Shown: positions 9,601 through 18,056, counted from the stretch's first letter. The stretch is DNA of 21,833 bases from Jimgerdemannia flammicorona (GCA_003990745.1 RBNI01001572.1:1-21833), one strand, 5' to 3'. The notes: generated by a model not told the origin, from the letters alone. Made by a program: numbers and translations.

Positions 9601-10322
9601 TCCCCACTTCCCCCAAAGCACCCCTGTCCCAAAAGGCCCCAGTGATCCCACCATGGACACCATTCTATCTTCAGCAACTTCCAAACATCTCAGCCCCAAT
9701 AGTTGGCCATCAGAATTCAGTCAATCCTTGTCCCCAGGCCTCCAGCCCAATGCATATATACCCTCCTATCCCCCCAGTACTCCCTACCAGTATCTACCAG
9801 CACTCCTAGTCTTTTGACTTTCTCCCACATTGCCAGCCCCCCACTCCTGCTCTCAGCACCCCATCTGCCATCAGTTCTATCCATCTGTATATCCCAAACC
9901 ATATTGAAATCTCCCCCAAGCATATCCACTCCAGCCTCTGCCAGGATCCCACTCTCCTGGATATCCTTCACCCAATCTACATGCTCCCCCCTTACAGCAG
10001 GGCAGTAATAGGAGCCAACTGTAACTGGCTCCCAGCCTGCATGAATCCATTCACCCTAGACCAGCCTCTCCCCCCAGCTCCTCACATCTCTTATCTCCTC
10101 TCTGCCTTTCTGAACCAGAATCCCGACCTTTCCATTCCAAATTGCCATGCCACCCCATTTCTTTGTCCATTCTATCCTATCAGAGTCATCCTCACACCTG
10201 ATATTCTGCAAGAGAAAGAGATCAGCCTCCAATCCCTTCAGCCAAATAAAAATGTTTCTGCATCTAACAGCACTCCATAGCCCATTTATGTTCAAAGAAA
10301 AAATGTTGGTTGTACTGTTCAT
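6610..10322 (-). pseudogene. LINE-1 ORF2: endonuclease, reverse transcriptase and Cys/His C-terminus (inactivated)
   Basis: ATG at 10322 begins MNSTTNIFSLNINGL, 31 nt after the ORF1 stop. The AP-endonuclease region (to ~9,640) shows the N-terminal NINGL motif, LFLLQ followed by Asn where Glu is expected, GGDFNMVWD, and a DHWGLL that is the usual SDH site with Ser replaced. RT (~9,060-8,060) shows APGEDGL, LVFLDQEKAYD, GRGVPQGDPLSPILYA and FADDM (both Asp intact, 8202-8210). A thumb with YLGIYLS and a GGLGLVDFF segment follows, then CFDC near 7,170 and EHWLGEC near 7,100, a probable CCHC finger split by a frameshift. Multiple TGA/TAG codons, mostly at Trp positions, interrupt it. Function when intact: target nicking and target-primed reverse transcription. 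Confidence 0.85.
6626..6631 (-). terminator. Polyadenylation signal AATAAA of LINE-1
   Basis: TTTATT on the plus strand gives AATAAA, about 20 nt before the A tail. The same GGTAATAAAG context is present at the LINE-2 terminus (21805-21810). The conserved 3' end also reads GTCCAAGTGACTATAAA in both copies. Confidence 0.7.
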
Positions 10323-10352
10323 AATGAAATACGATTTGTTATCAGTCAATCT

Positions 10353-12376
10353 CTACTGCTCTATGCTCATCTCCTCCTGTACTGTATCCAGATTATGTTC
10401 TGCCATCACCTCCTCCTCTTCAGCCCTCTGAGCCTCCAATCCAGCCAACAGCTCATTCATCTCCCCATCTGCCTTCTCCTCAAACTCCTCCTGGTACTCA
10501 ATACAAGCCTCCTGCCAAAGCTGCAATCTATGATGCTTGTTCCAACAGTACTCAGCCCTCTCCCCAGTGACAACCACCATCTCTGCCTCCTGCTCCTTGT
10601 CCACCTCATACCCTTCCTCATCCAGATACACTGCGAGAATTTCCACCTTCAGTGCCATCATCACTCCATCCCCCTGCAAAATCTACACCCAGTGCTCATC
10701 ACCCATCCCTCATAAGTCCACCTCCCCCAACTCTTCTGCCACCAGGTTATTCATCATCCTGCACATCCAAAGTAGGTTCCCCACCTCCTTCCCTCCAGGG
10801 GTCGCTGGCCTCCCTCCATCTAGCATTGTGGTGTCAGCTCCAGCACTCACAGTCTCATCTCATATCTCCAGGACATCCACCAGTTCCTCCTCCCCAGCTG
10901 CCACCACATGTCCCCCATCCATTACCTCTGGAATGCCAAATTTCACCTGATGGATCCCCAGCATTGTCACATCCTCCACCATCTTGTTTCTGGAAGCTGG
11001 GCCTTACCTGATAAGAGGAGAAGGAGTGGGGGAATCCTCCCAGGCCTCATCCCAAACCTCCAAGGTGCCATCAGTATATGGGTCACTAGTCTTCACCTCC
11101 TTCGCCTTCCCTGTCTCCTCTCTGGCATTCCCACTCCTCTCGCCAGCCCAGACACTCACTTTGGCCCCTTCCACACCCATCATCTTGCTCACATCCTCCT
11201 GTGGTCTGCTCCCCAGTTTAGCCAGCAGATCCTTCTGTCTCTTATATCCCTGAGCCCTTTCCCACTGCACTTTGTCCACTCAAATCCTCTTTCCATCAAC
11301 TACCTCCAGGTGTGTTGACTCCACAAAAGCCTTCCAAGCCTTTGCTCACCACTCCATGGCACCATCTAATTCTTCCAGCACTTCCAATAAATCCTCTTCC
11401 TCCTCTTTGCTTCCTTTCACCCTCATTATCTTGCACAAGATTGCTCCCCAGACCATCACCAAAGGTCAGTCCCTTGCCTTCTCTGTAGCTTCTTTCCCAG
11501 CTAGCTGAATCCTCACATCCACATCCCCAGTCCTGAGTGAGGTCTCTTCCCAGACCCAGAATCCAATATCCACCACCTCTCCATACTCTGCCATGGCATC
11601 CTCAACTCTCTTTCTCATCTCCATCGTCATCACTGTGGGCACTCCTTTCACCAGCAGTTGGACCACCCTCGGATCCCATTTCAGACACCTTACCATCAGA
11701 ACACACATCTTCCTAACTACCAACCCAACCTTCAATGCCTCCTCCAGTAGCTCAGCCTCCTCAAAACCCACCTCCACCCCCTCCAGTTCCTTCAAAAACT
11801 TCACTGATGTGGCTTCTGCCACCTGCTTAGCAATAAGCCCTAGCACCATTTTCACCATCACCACTAAGCCCCAGAAGCACAGTGTAACTACGAATGCTGA
11901 GATCAATTTTTTGAGTAACAGGGCCACTGCCAGGCCCATAATGCTATCTGCCAAATCCCCTTATCATCCAAGCCTCAGCTGCTCAGCCTCGCCAACAACC
12001 ATTATATCTGGATTTTTTTCCAGATTAGCAGTTCCATCACCATCAGCAGTCACACTCCCCCCAGAGGCTACTCCCCAGCTCCACTGCCCCCCTTTCCAAG
12101 GGCTACTCCCCCACACACCACCGCCTTCTTGGTCTCCTTGTCCCTCCTCAGCCAGCCCTTCAGCCCTGATACCTGCTGTCTCCCCTTCACCATCTCCACA
12201 AAGCTCGCTCTCCCAGACTCTTGTCTGCCACCAATACCTCCACCTCTTCTGTGTCCTCCCACCAGCAGCCCCCTCATGCCCCCCCCCAGGCCCAGGCCCC
12301 TCCCCACCTACTGCTATTCGAAAGCACTTGGGCTGCCCTGCCCAGTATACACCTCAGATTGCCTGTCAGTCGCCAT
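10353..12376 (-). pseudogene. LINE-1 ORF1 (inactivated)
   Basis: ATG at 12376 starts MATDRQSEVYTGQGSPSAFE, then TAG at codon 21 and another TAG two codons later; the same frame stays recognisable against LINE-2 (MRGLL.GGH.RG...GRQE). Further frames carry NLEKNPDIMVV, a very hydrophobic helical part (DLADSIMGLAVALLLKKL, GLVVMVKMVLG) and a stretch around 11,470-11,650 (VVQLLVKGVPT...YGEVVDIGFWVWEE...GDVDVRIQL) that looks RRM-like by pattern. It ends in an acidic, coiled-coil-like Glu-rich segment (LAGLEAQRAEEEEVMAEHNL) and MSIEQ-stop at 10353. ORF1 proteins of LINEs coat the RNA. No CCHC knuckle seen. Family not identified. Confidence 0.6.
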
Positions 12377-12470
12377 GTTGTTAGTCTCTTTTCTCCAAAA
12401 ACGATGTTGTAAGTATCTTCCAATGGTTGTGTAACCTGAATGATACTGGAGAGGTCTCTGCTACAATTTG

Positions 12471-12482
12471 CCAATGGTGTAG
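12471..12482. repeat. Target-site duplication of LINE-1, copy at 5' end of LINE
   Basis: CCAATGGTGTAG, identical to 6548-6559. Beyond it the G1 pol sequence continues on the minus strand, so the insertion point is precise. Confidence 0.85.
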
Positions 12483-12539
12483 CTATACTTATTTGTAGTT
12501 TCCTCCTTCTTGTGATCTAGTTTGGTAATCTTGGTACTG

Positions 12540-12966
12540 ATGAATACTCCTCTTCCTGTAGATCCTTCCTCTTTCTATTTTCTCTAACTTCTTGACTTTC
12601 ATGATCCTTGTCTGAAGAACTGGGAAGATTAACATCTGTACCAGTCAGTTCTTCTTCTTAATTGGAAATAGAATTGTAGGATTGTGATTCTTAGCAATAA
12701 GTAGTATTTCTCCAATATAATCTGAATTGATAACTCTTTCTTCAATTGTGATTTCACTCCTAGCCAGGCTACTTTTTGTCCTGAGGATTCCAATATGGTC
12801 CTTTGGAATGGTCATCTCTTGACCAGTTGCAAGTAGGGTGGTTGTCTGTGGCTCCAGTATAGTTTCTTCTACTGTGGCAATATCCATTCTAGCTGTATTC
12901 TCTGACTTGTATTTTGGTAGAACTGTATCAGAGTAGATCCTCTGAATCTTGATCTTGATTTTTTCT
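12540..12966 (-). pseudogene. dUTPase-like domain in the pol of Ty3/gypsy element G1 (inactivated)
   Basis: About 138 residues, the usual length of trimeric dUTPases, with all five family motifs in order on the minus strand. The approach reads IKIKIQRIYSDTVLPKY, then motif I as ARMDIAT (usually AGxDL). Motif II reads TKSSLARSE, motif III VINSDYIGEI (usually GxIDxDYxGE; the catalytic Asp and preceding Gly are Asn and Arg). Motif IV is stop-LVQMLIFPV (usually DRxAQL; CGA to TGA), and motif V, after a one-base frame change, is EEGSTGRG. Intact enzymes hydrolyse dUTP to dUMP and pyrophosphate, lowering uracil incorporation into cDNA. It lies after the protease and before RT; the LINE inserted 57 nt downstream. 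Every deviation is a transition at a likely former CpG or CpA, so decay is recent relative to the domain's capture. Confidence 0.85.
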
Positions 12967-13319
12967 TCATCATCACTGTCCTCCAGGAGGGCTGGTGGTT
13001 TGTCATCCTCTTCCTCCTCTTTCTCTTCTCTTGTCTGCTTTTTGAGAGCCTTCTGTCTTCTTTTCTAGTAGATCTTTCTGACACTGATGCTATATTGGTA
13101 GCAGTCATTGATGTGCTCACTACAGTACTTCTTGATTCCATGGGGGCAGACTCCTTATAGTGCATATCCTTTGTGATCTTCTTGCACCAGTCTTTTTCAC
13201 TGATCCATCTGACTTTCTTTTTCTTTTTCTGAGTAGTCACTATATAGGCTTCTTCTTGCTTGCTTTCTTCTTCCTCTATTTTAGGCAGTACTCCTTTATT
13301 GACATTAATGAAAATTTGC
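12967..13319 (-). pseudogene. Lysine-rich linker between protease and dUTPase of G1
   Basis: The minus-strand frame continues from the protease and is rich in Lys, Arg, Ser and Glu (KKKKKVRWISEKDW; several RKR-type clusters). No domain recognised. It changes frame relative to the dUTPase at about 12,970-13,000. It may be a charged tether between pol domains, or the frame may have shifted after inactivation. Confidence 0.4.
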
Positions 13320-13640
13320 ATCTTCTGAGTATTTAGATCAATTATTGCCTTGGCTTTATAAAGCCACTGGTTGCTAATAAGGATGTCATAGTTGGTAGTA
13401 TTGGTTATGATTACATCTACTAGAATAGTTGCTCCCCCAAACTTGATGGAAACATCTTAGATCTTTTCTAGAGATGTGGCTCTTGTGCCATCTGCTGTGA
13501 CAAATACCAATTTGATTACTTCTTCAACTTCTCAACCTAGGCAGTCTGCTGCTTTCTTACTAAGGAGACATCCTCCTGCTTCTGTATCAATGATGGCTTT
13601 GAAGATTCTATCTTCAATCTGACAGATTATATAGGCAGAG
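13320..13640 (-). pseudogene. Retropepsin-like aspartic protease of G1 (inactivated)
   Basis: Minus strand: IEDRIFKAIIDTEAGGCLLSKKAADCLG has the retroelement protease pattern (hydrophobic-DTGA-G..hydrophobic-S) with the Gly of the DTG triad changed to Glu (GGA to GAA; 13,579-13,590). Downstream, VDVIITNTTNYDILISNQWLYKAKAIIDL matches the YDIILGxDWL and A-ID strand of the family. Stops interrupt it at three or more sites. The protease would process Gag-Pol. Confidence 0.75.
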
Positions 13641-13899
13641 GTCTTACAATTGTCTTCACTCTCTTCTCTTGAGTCTTCTTAAACATTGTTGGCCTCAGTT
13701 ATCTTCCAACCTTACTCCTTAGTTGTCTCAGCAAGTCTATATCTCATTTGCTGTCTGAATGTGGGTATTTCTGCCAGCTGGCTGAAGGTTGCATTGACCT
13801 TTTATTGACTAAGGTTCTTGAAGATATCATACTTGAAGGTCTTGGTTTTGCAAAGCTTCTTCTCCTTTTCTCCTTTACTGGCTAGAGTGGTTTCTCAAA

Positions 13900-14987
13900 T
13901 GATATCTTGGACAGCCTGTTCCAGCTCCATATCTTGATCCATTTCTTCACCTTGACTTTCTGTAGCAGTCTCTATCTGCTTTTTCATTCTTCTTGGGTCT
14001 CTCTGGTGGCCTCTTGTAGAGTTGTTTGCAGACATCTTTCTTGATAGTCTCAGCAGGATAGGCTCCCCATTCTTCTTCATCTGATTCTCCAATCTCTTCA
14101 AAGATGATGATATTAGCCTGTTTCTTATTTCATATAGCATTGCTTGGCTGGGCCTTGTGCTTGGTTTCACTCATATACTCATATAAGTAGTGGTCTTCTT
14201 CTTAATAAGTATAGCAGGTGTCTCTCTTCTTGTCTGAGGTGGTGGCAAATTTCTAAACTGGGCACCAGTCTCTTCCTTTAATTTCCTTTACCATATCTCC
14301 TAGGTGGGCTGTCATTTTGGCAAACTTCTTAGCAAGTTCCTCCATAGGGTCACTATTCCTCTACTGCTCAGTAGCTCTTAACTGAGGTGTGTTTTGATTG
14401 ATCACTATAGTAGGGATCACACTGGTTGTCTTGGATGCTTTATTTCTAACTTCAGTGACTCTTTCCATTGTGTAGTCTTGTGGGTGTCTGGCTATTCAGT
14501 ATTGCTGGGCATAGGTAATCTTTTATGATAGATTCTGAACTATTGATAATGAGCAGATAGCTAAGGTTATTTCTGAGTAGAATCCTTTTATAAAGGTTGC
14601 CTTAGCTATTTAATCTCAGATAGCATCAGCATAATCTGCAAGAATTATCTGATATCAGATTCTGGTATAGAATGTGTTTGGATCCTTACTCAATCCTTGG
14701 CAGGTTATATTGAGTTGATCTTTCAGAGCTTGCTTGATCTCATCTATATAGTAGGTGGCTCAAAGCCAGGCCTTCTGCACTGCTAGCACTATATTGTCAT
14801 TGTTTCTCACATAGGTTGTAGCTGCAAATACTGCTCTTACTGGTCCTCAAAGACTGAAGGGCATGAGGGCTACTTGCTGTATTGCTGTCAAGGTCTTTAT
14901 GGCAGCATACTGCCCAAAATCATCAATGAAGGTAATGATCAATTCATCTGAAGTATATCCATGAAATACTGGTGATCTTATGTCCAT
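13900..14987 (-). pseudogene. G1 gag-like capsid and nucleocapsid region (inactivated)
   Basis: ATG at 14987 begins MDIRSPVFHGYTSDEL, the F-x-G start of Ty3-type gag proteins. Helical text follows (TFIDDFGQYAAI, ATFIKGFYSEITLAI) with at least ten stops, many TAG or TGA. The end carries a CCHC zinc knuckle pattern at 14,174-14,216: C-Y-T-(C to Y)-stop-E-E-D-H-Y-L-Y-E-(C to Y), i.e. spacing CX2CX4HX4C with the second and last Cys changed to Tyr by TGT/TGC to TAT/TAC. The downstream piece to 13,895 (91 stop-free codons) is charged and unrecognised. ATG and spacing support the start, but the LTR before it is missing. Confidence 0.65.
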
Positions 14988-15065
14988 CTTGTCTGGATGT
15001 CTCAGTTCAATTTATATGGATGTTTGGGAGGTAGTGGTTGTTTATTATTCAGCTTATATGTCACA
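14988..15065 (-). other. Leader of G1 up to the inversion junction
   Basis: Seventy-eight bases upstream of the gag ATG on the minus strand. No LTR end or tRNA-like primer-binding site is seen. The junction with plus-strand integrase homology lies near 15,060. Confidence 0.4.
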
Positions 15066-15400
15066 GTAGATATAGTGATATATCTAATCAAAAAGAAGGT
15101 TGAGAATTATATAATTAAGGCATAAGCCCTATAGTGGAATAATGTGAAAAAGATTCACAAGTCTCTGGAGATTATTAAGATAAGAGACAAAGTTTTAGTA
15201 TATTAGAATATATATAGAAGAAGCCTCATAGTTACAAAAAGTAGAGCCTAAGTAAGAAGGATCTCACTTTGTAAAAGATATAAAAGAAACTATCTTTTGG
15301 CTATAAAAATTCTCAGATACAATTACCTCTACTACTATTTATCAAGACTAACTCAAAAATTATCATCTAACTAGCTGATCAATGGAGCCCTTCATATCCA
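15066..15400 (+). pseudogene. Second Ty3/gypsy integrase C-terminal fragment (G2), opposite strand to G1
   Basis: Plus-strand sequence aligns with the minus-strand G1 integrase tail around 4,000-4,270: TTGAGAATTATATAA vs CTGAGAATTACATAA, then AAAAGATTCACAAG, GAGATTATTAAGATAAGAGACAAAG, AGAATATATATAGAAGAAGC and CTACTACTATTTATCAAGACTAACTCAA. Homology begins about 15,066, so the front of pol is absent. Contains many stops, mostly TAG/TAA. The two copies diverge after about 15,360. Confidence 0.8.
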
Positions 15401-16000
15401 CCAAATTTTCTGCTATATATCCTGAGCTATAGCTCACTTATAAAAAGTTACTGCTAGGAACATAGTCTGCCTTACTACTGAAGAAATCAATTGGGTGGAA
15501 GCTGAAGTCGCTGATTATATCAAGAGCAACTGTATTACTGTAGGAAGTCAACAAACTGAATCCACTCTACCAGACAACCATTAAGGTCATCTGATGAGTC
15601 TCATAGAAATTTTTGAAGAACCACCCATTACTGTTGAAGTACCTATAGGAGCTATCACAACCACTCACCACCCTGTCAGTTATATATTATATTACATTGT
15701 ATGGAAACTGAACTAAGAAGTCCCAGAAGCTCCTGTTCAAGAAGAATAAGAAGACCAAGACTCTGCCACCTCAAGATACCCAAACTGATGAATCCCAAGA
15801 AGAAGAACAACAAAGAATCTACTAGTCTTCAGTCTGTCTTCAAGCTGTGTAAGAGTTAGAAAATGTCATTGAAGATAATGGGTCACTATTCTATTCCCTC
15901 ATCTCTTGGTCAGCACTTTCCCTCTTTGAAGGGCAGTATGATGAAGTTACAACCCAGCAAGATGATTTGCTTGCTACTGGTGAAGAGTGCTATATCTTTT
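15401..16000 (+). pseudogene. Unrecognised coding remnant behind the G2 integrase fragment
   Basis: The plus strand keeps short stop-interrupted reading in one frame: NIVCLTTEEINWVEAEVADYIKSNC, then IEIFEEPPITVEVPIGAITTTHHPV and EVPEAPVQEE. Acidic/proline-rich, without a recognised motif. Not shared with the region behind the G1 integrase. It could be a lineage-specific C-terminal extension of pol or a third open frame. First CpG of the downstream region appears near 15,506. Confidence 0.35.
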
Positions 16001-16010
16001 ATTAGTAATA

Positions 16011-16252
16011 CAGAACAAAAGTGTTTCAGCCTTATCCAATTTAGTTAGTATCACTCTCTACACAAGTGTGTTATAGTTTGGCCAAATATAAAATAGCCCC
16101 CCATTATCTAAATATTCTTTGACAGCAGTGCAGAATAAGAGTGTTCTGATTTTATCCTATTAGTATAGTTTTTACCACTAATATACTGCTACTGGCAAAC
16201 CAATAGTATATCAGATCTTACCACTAGGGTATAGCTGAAATATATATAAATA
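16011..16252 (+). repeat. Two degenerate tandem units ending in TATA-like boxes, upstream of LINE-2
   Basis: Unit A begins CAGAACAAAAGTGTTTCAGCCTTATCC (16011) and ends near AATATAAAATAG (~16086); unit B begins CAGAATAAGAGTGTTCTGATTTTATCC (16131) and ends near ATATATAAATAG (~16241). The units are offset by 120 bp, share the TAGTATA block and have diverged elsewhere. They may be promoter-like repeats or part of an LTR. LINE-1 has nothing comparable because its 5' end abuts its target-site duplication. Confidence 0.4.
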
Positions 16253-16356
16253 GGATGTAGAGCATAAACCTATTCACCTTTCTCCAGTAACATTCATGGT
16301 ATACAAACTTCAAGCAACTCTCAAGACATTGTTTTTTAGAGAAAAGATACTAATAA

Positions 16357-18056
16357 ATGGTGACTGTTGAGCATTCTGAGATATATGCTGAGCAGGGTGG
16401 CCCCAGTGCATTCGACTAGCAGTATGTGAGGTGGAGCCATGGCTTGAGGGGAAGCATGAGGGGCTTACTGGCAGGAGGCCATGGAAGGGGAGAGAGTGGC
16501 ATTGGTAGACAGGAGACTGGGAGAATGAGCTTGAGGGTAGCATGGCTGGGGATATAGTGGCTGGGGGAAGTGGGATTGCTAATAGCAGGGGGATTACTAA
16601 TCTGGAAAAAAATCTAGATGTGATAGTTGATGGGGGATCTGGACAGAGGATGGACAGAAGGCCTGGAGACCTGGCAGATAGTGTGATAGGACTAGTGGTG
16701 GTACTATTACTCAAGAAATTGAGGTCTGAATTTACCATCACATTGTGCTTCCAAGGCTTGGTGGTTATGGTAAGAATGATTCTGGGGCATCTGGCTCAGG
16801 AGGTGAAGAGGGCTACTTCAGTGAAGTTTTTGAAGAGATGAGAAGGGGTGGAGGTTGGCTTTGAGTAGGAGGAGATACTGTTGGAGACAATGAAGAAGAG
16901 AGTGGTGGTGGGGGGGATGGTAATCTCTATAACATAGTGCTTGTACTGAGATCCTCAAGTAGTGCAGTTGACAGTACTGGACATGTCAACTGTATTAAAG
17001 GAAATGGCCAGGGGGTTGATTGTAGAGGCCATTAAGGAGTATAGAGAGATTGTGGATATTGAGTTTTGGGTCTGGGAGAGCACTGAACTCAGGACTGGAG
17101 ATGTGGACATTAGGGTGCAACTGGTGGACAAGGAGAATATAGAGAAGGTGAGGGACTGGCCAGCAGTTCTAAAGTAGGGTCTTGTGGAATGCAAGGTCTT
17201 ATAGGTGAAGAGGATACTGGAAGAAGAAGAGGACTTACTGGAGAGTGCAGCTAGATCAGACAGCCTGGGAGTGGGTGCAGGGGAGGTAGATTCAGAAGAA
17301 GCTATTGGTGAAGTTGGAAGAGGGGCTGGCAGGGAGGACCACAGCTGAAGATACTGGTTTGAGAGTGAGTGCCTGGGTGGAGGAGAAGGGGGTGACTCTG
17401 GAGGTATCCCAGAGAGTAGGAGGTGGCTCTGAGTTGAGTGTGGTCATGGAAGATACAGAGATGGTCAAGGAGGAGTATCCTCAGTTTGGAGTATCAGGTG
17501 GGACTATGGGTGAGAAGGAACTGCAGGATGTACTGGAGAAGGATTGGGATGAGTTGGTGAGATGGAATACCAAGAGAGGGCAAGCAGAGGGGGTGAAGGG
17601 AGTGGCTGAGGGTGTTGAGGAGGCTGTGGATGAAGAGAAGTGGCTGTGAAAAATGCTGGAGAATGTGGCAGCAAAAGAGCTAGGGGGGGAGGACTTTTGG
17701 GTGCTAAGTGAGAGATACTGGAGTGAAATCCTATATAGTGAAGAAATGCTAAGAAAAATTCACAATGAGATAATAGCAGTATTGCTGAAGGCCAAGACCT
17801 ATCAAGTAAATGATGACAGAGAGGCAGTGCTCAGAGCAATGCAAATGATCATGTGGCTTATATGTGGGGTCTGAGGAAGGGGCTGGAAATGTGGTGGGTG
17901 GTATGTAAGGAGTATCAGTTGGAGATGGAGGCTGTAGATAGGGTGGACTGTCAGGAGATCTTGATGGCACTAGATGCTCAGCAAGGAGAGGCAGATGAGA
18001 TTACAGCAGAGAGGAACTTGGATCTTGTGGGTGATGTGATGAGTATAGAATTGTAG
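16357..18056 (+). pseudogene. LINE-2 ORF1 (inactivated)
   Basis: ATG at 16357 starts MVTVEHSEIYAEQGGPSAFD and meets TAG at codon 21, the same codon as in LINE-1. The frame then continues QYVRW...MRGLLAGGHGRG...GRQETGR. Later frames give NLEKNLDVIVDGG, the hydrophobic DLADSVIGLVVVLLLKKL and GLVVMVRMILG, then EIVDIEFWVWESTELRTGDVDIRVQL (RRM-like by pattern) and an acidic tail with LDAQQGEADEITAERNLDLV, ending MSIEL-stop at 18056. At least two frame changes. Function as for the LINE-1 copy. Confidence 0.55.

Larger units (their letters stand above)
6560..12470 (-). mobile_element. Full-length LINE (non-LTR retrotransposon) LINE-1, inserted in Ty3/gypsy element G1
   Basis: About 5.9 kb on the minus strand from 5' end 12470 to a 46-nt A tail (T run 6560-6605), bounded by a 12-bp target-site duplication. 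It has a 5' UTR (~95 bases), ORF1, ORF2 with apurinic-type endonuclease, RT and a C-terminal Cys/His region, and an AATAAA signal just before the tail. LINE-2 on the other strand aligns with it from the 5' UTR to the last bases, so both ends are well supported. Both ORFs are broken. GC-rich but CpG-poor. Clade not assigned; APE and RT without a visible RNase H argue against a standard Tad1 structure. Confidence 0.9.
2931..15060 (-). mobile_element. Ty3/gypsy LTR retrotransposon G1 (inactivated, split by a LINE, lacks a visible 5' LTR)
   Basis: Minus-strand element with domains in the order gag, CCHC knuckle, aspartic protease, dUTPase-like, RT, RNase H, integrase, LTR-like repeat. Integrase after RNase H defines the Ty3/gypsy order. 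The pol is interrupted at 6560-12470 by a complete LINE. No 5' LTR or primer-binding site is recognisable above gag; homology to a different, oppositely oriented integrase fragment begins about 15,066, so the 5' end is lost at an inversion or rearrangement junction. No CpG was found by eye in 1,917-6,620, nor in the gag-protease-dUTPase part. Confidence 0.85.

Noticed and set aside
12279..12310. Runs of C/G suggesting a quadruplex or regulatory element
   Set aside because: They fall within the Gly-rich coding part of LINE-1 ORF1 and are explained by it.
11593..12384. Longest plus-strand open frame in the window (263 codons)
   Set aside because: It is antisense to the LINE-1 ORF1; Pro/Ser/His-rich composition follows from the Gly/Glu-rich coding strand. 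The LINE frames align with LINE-2, this does not.
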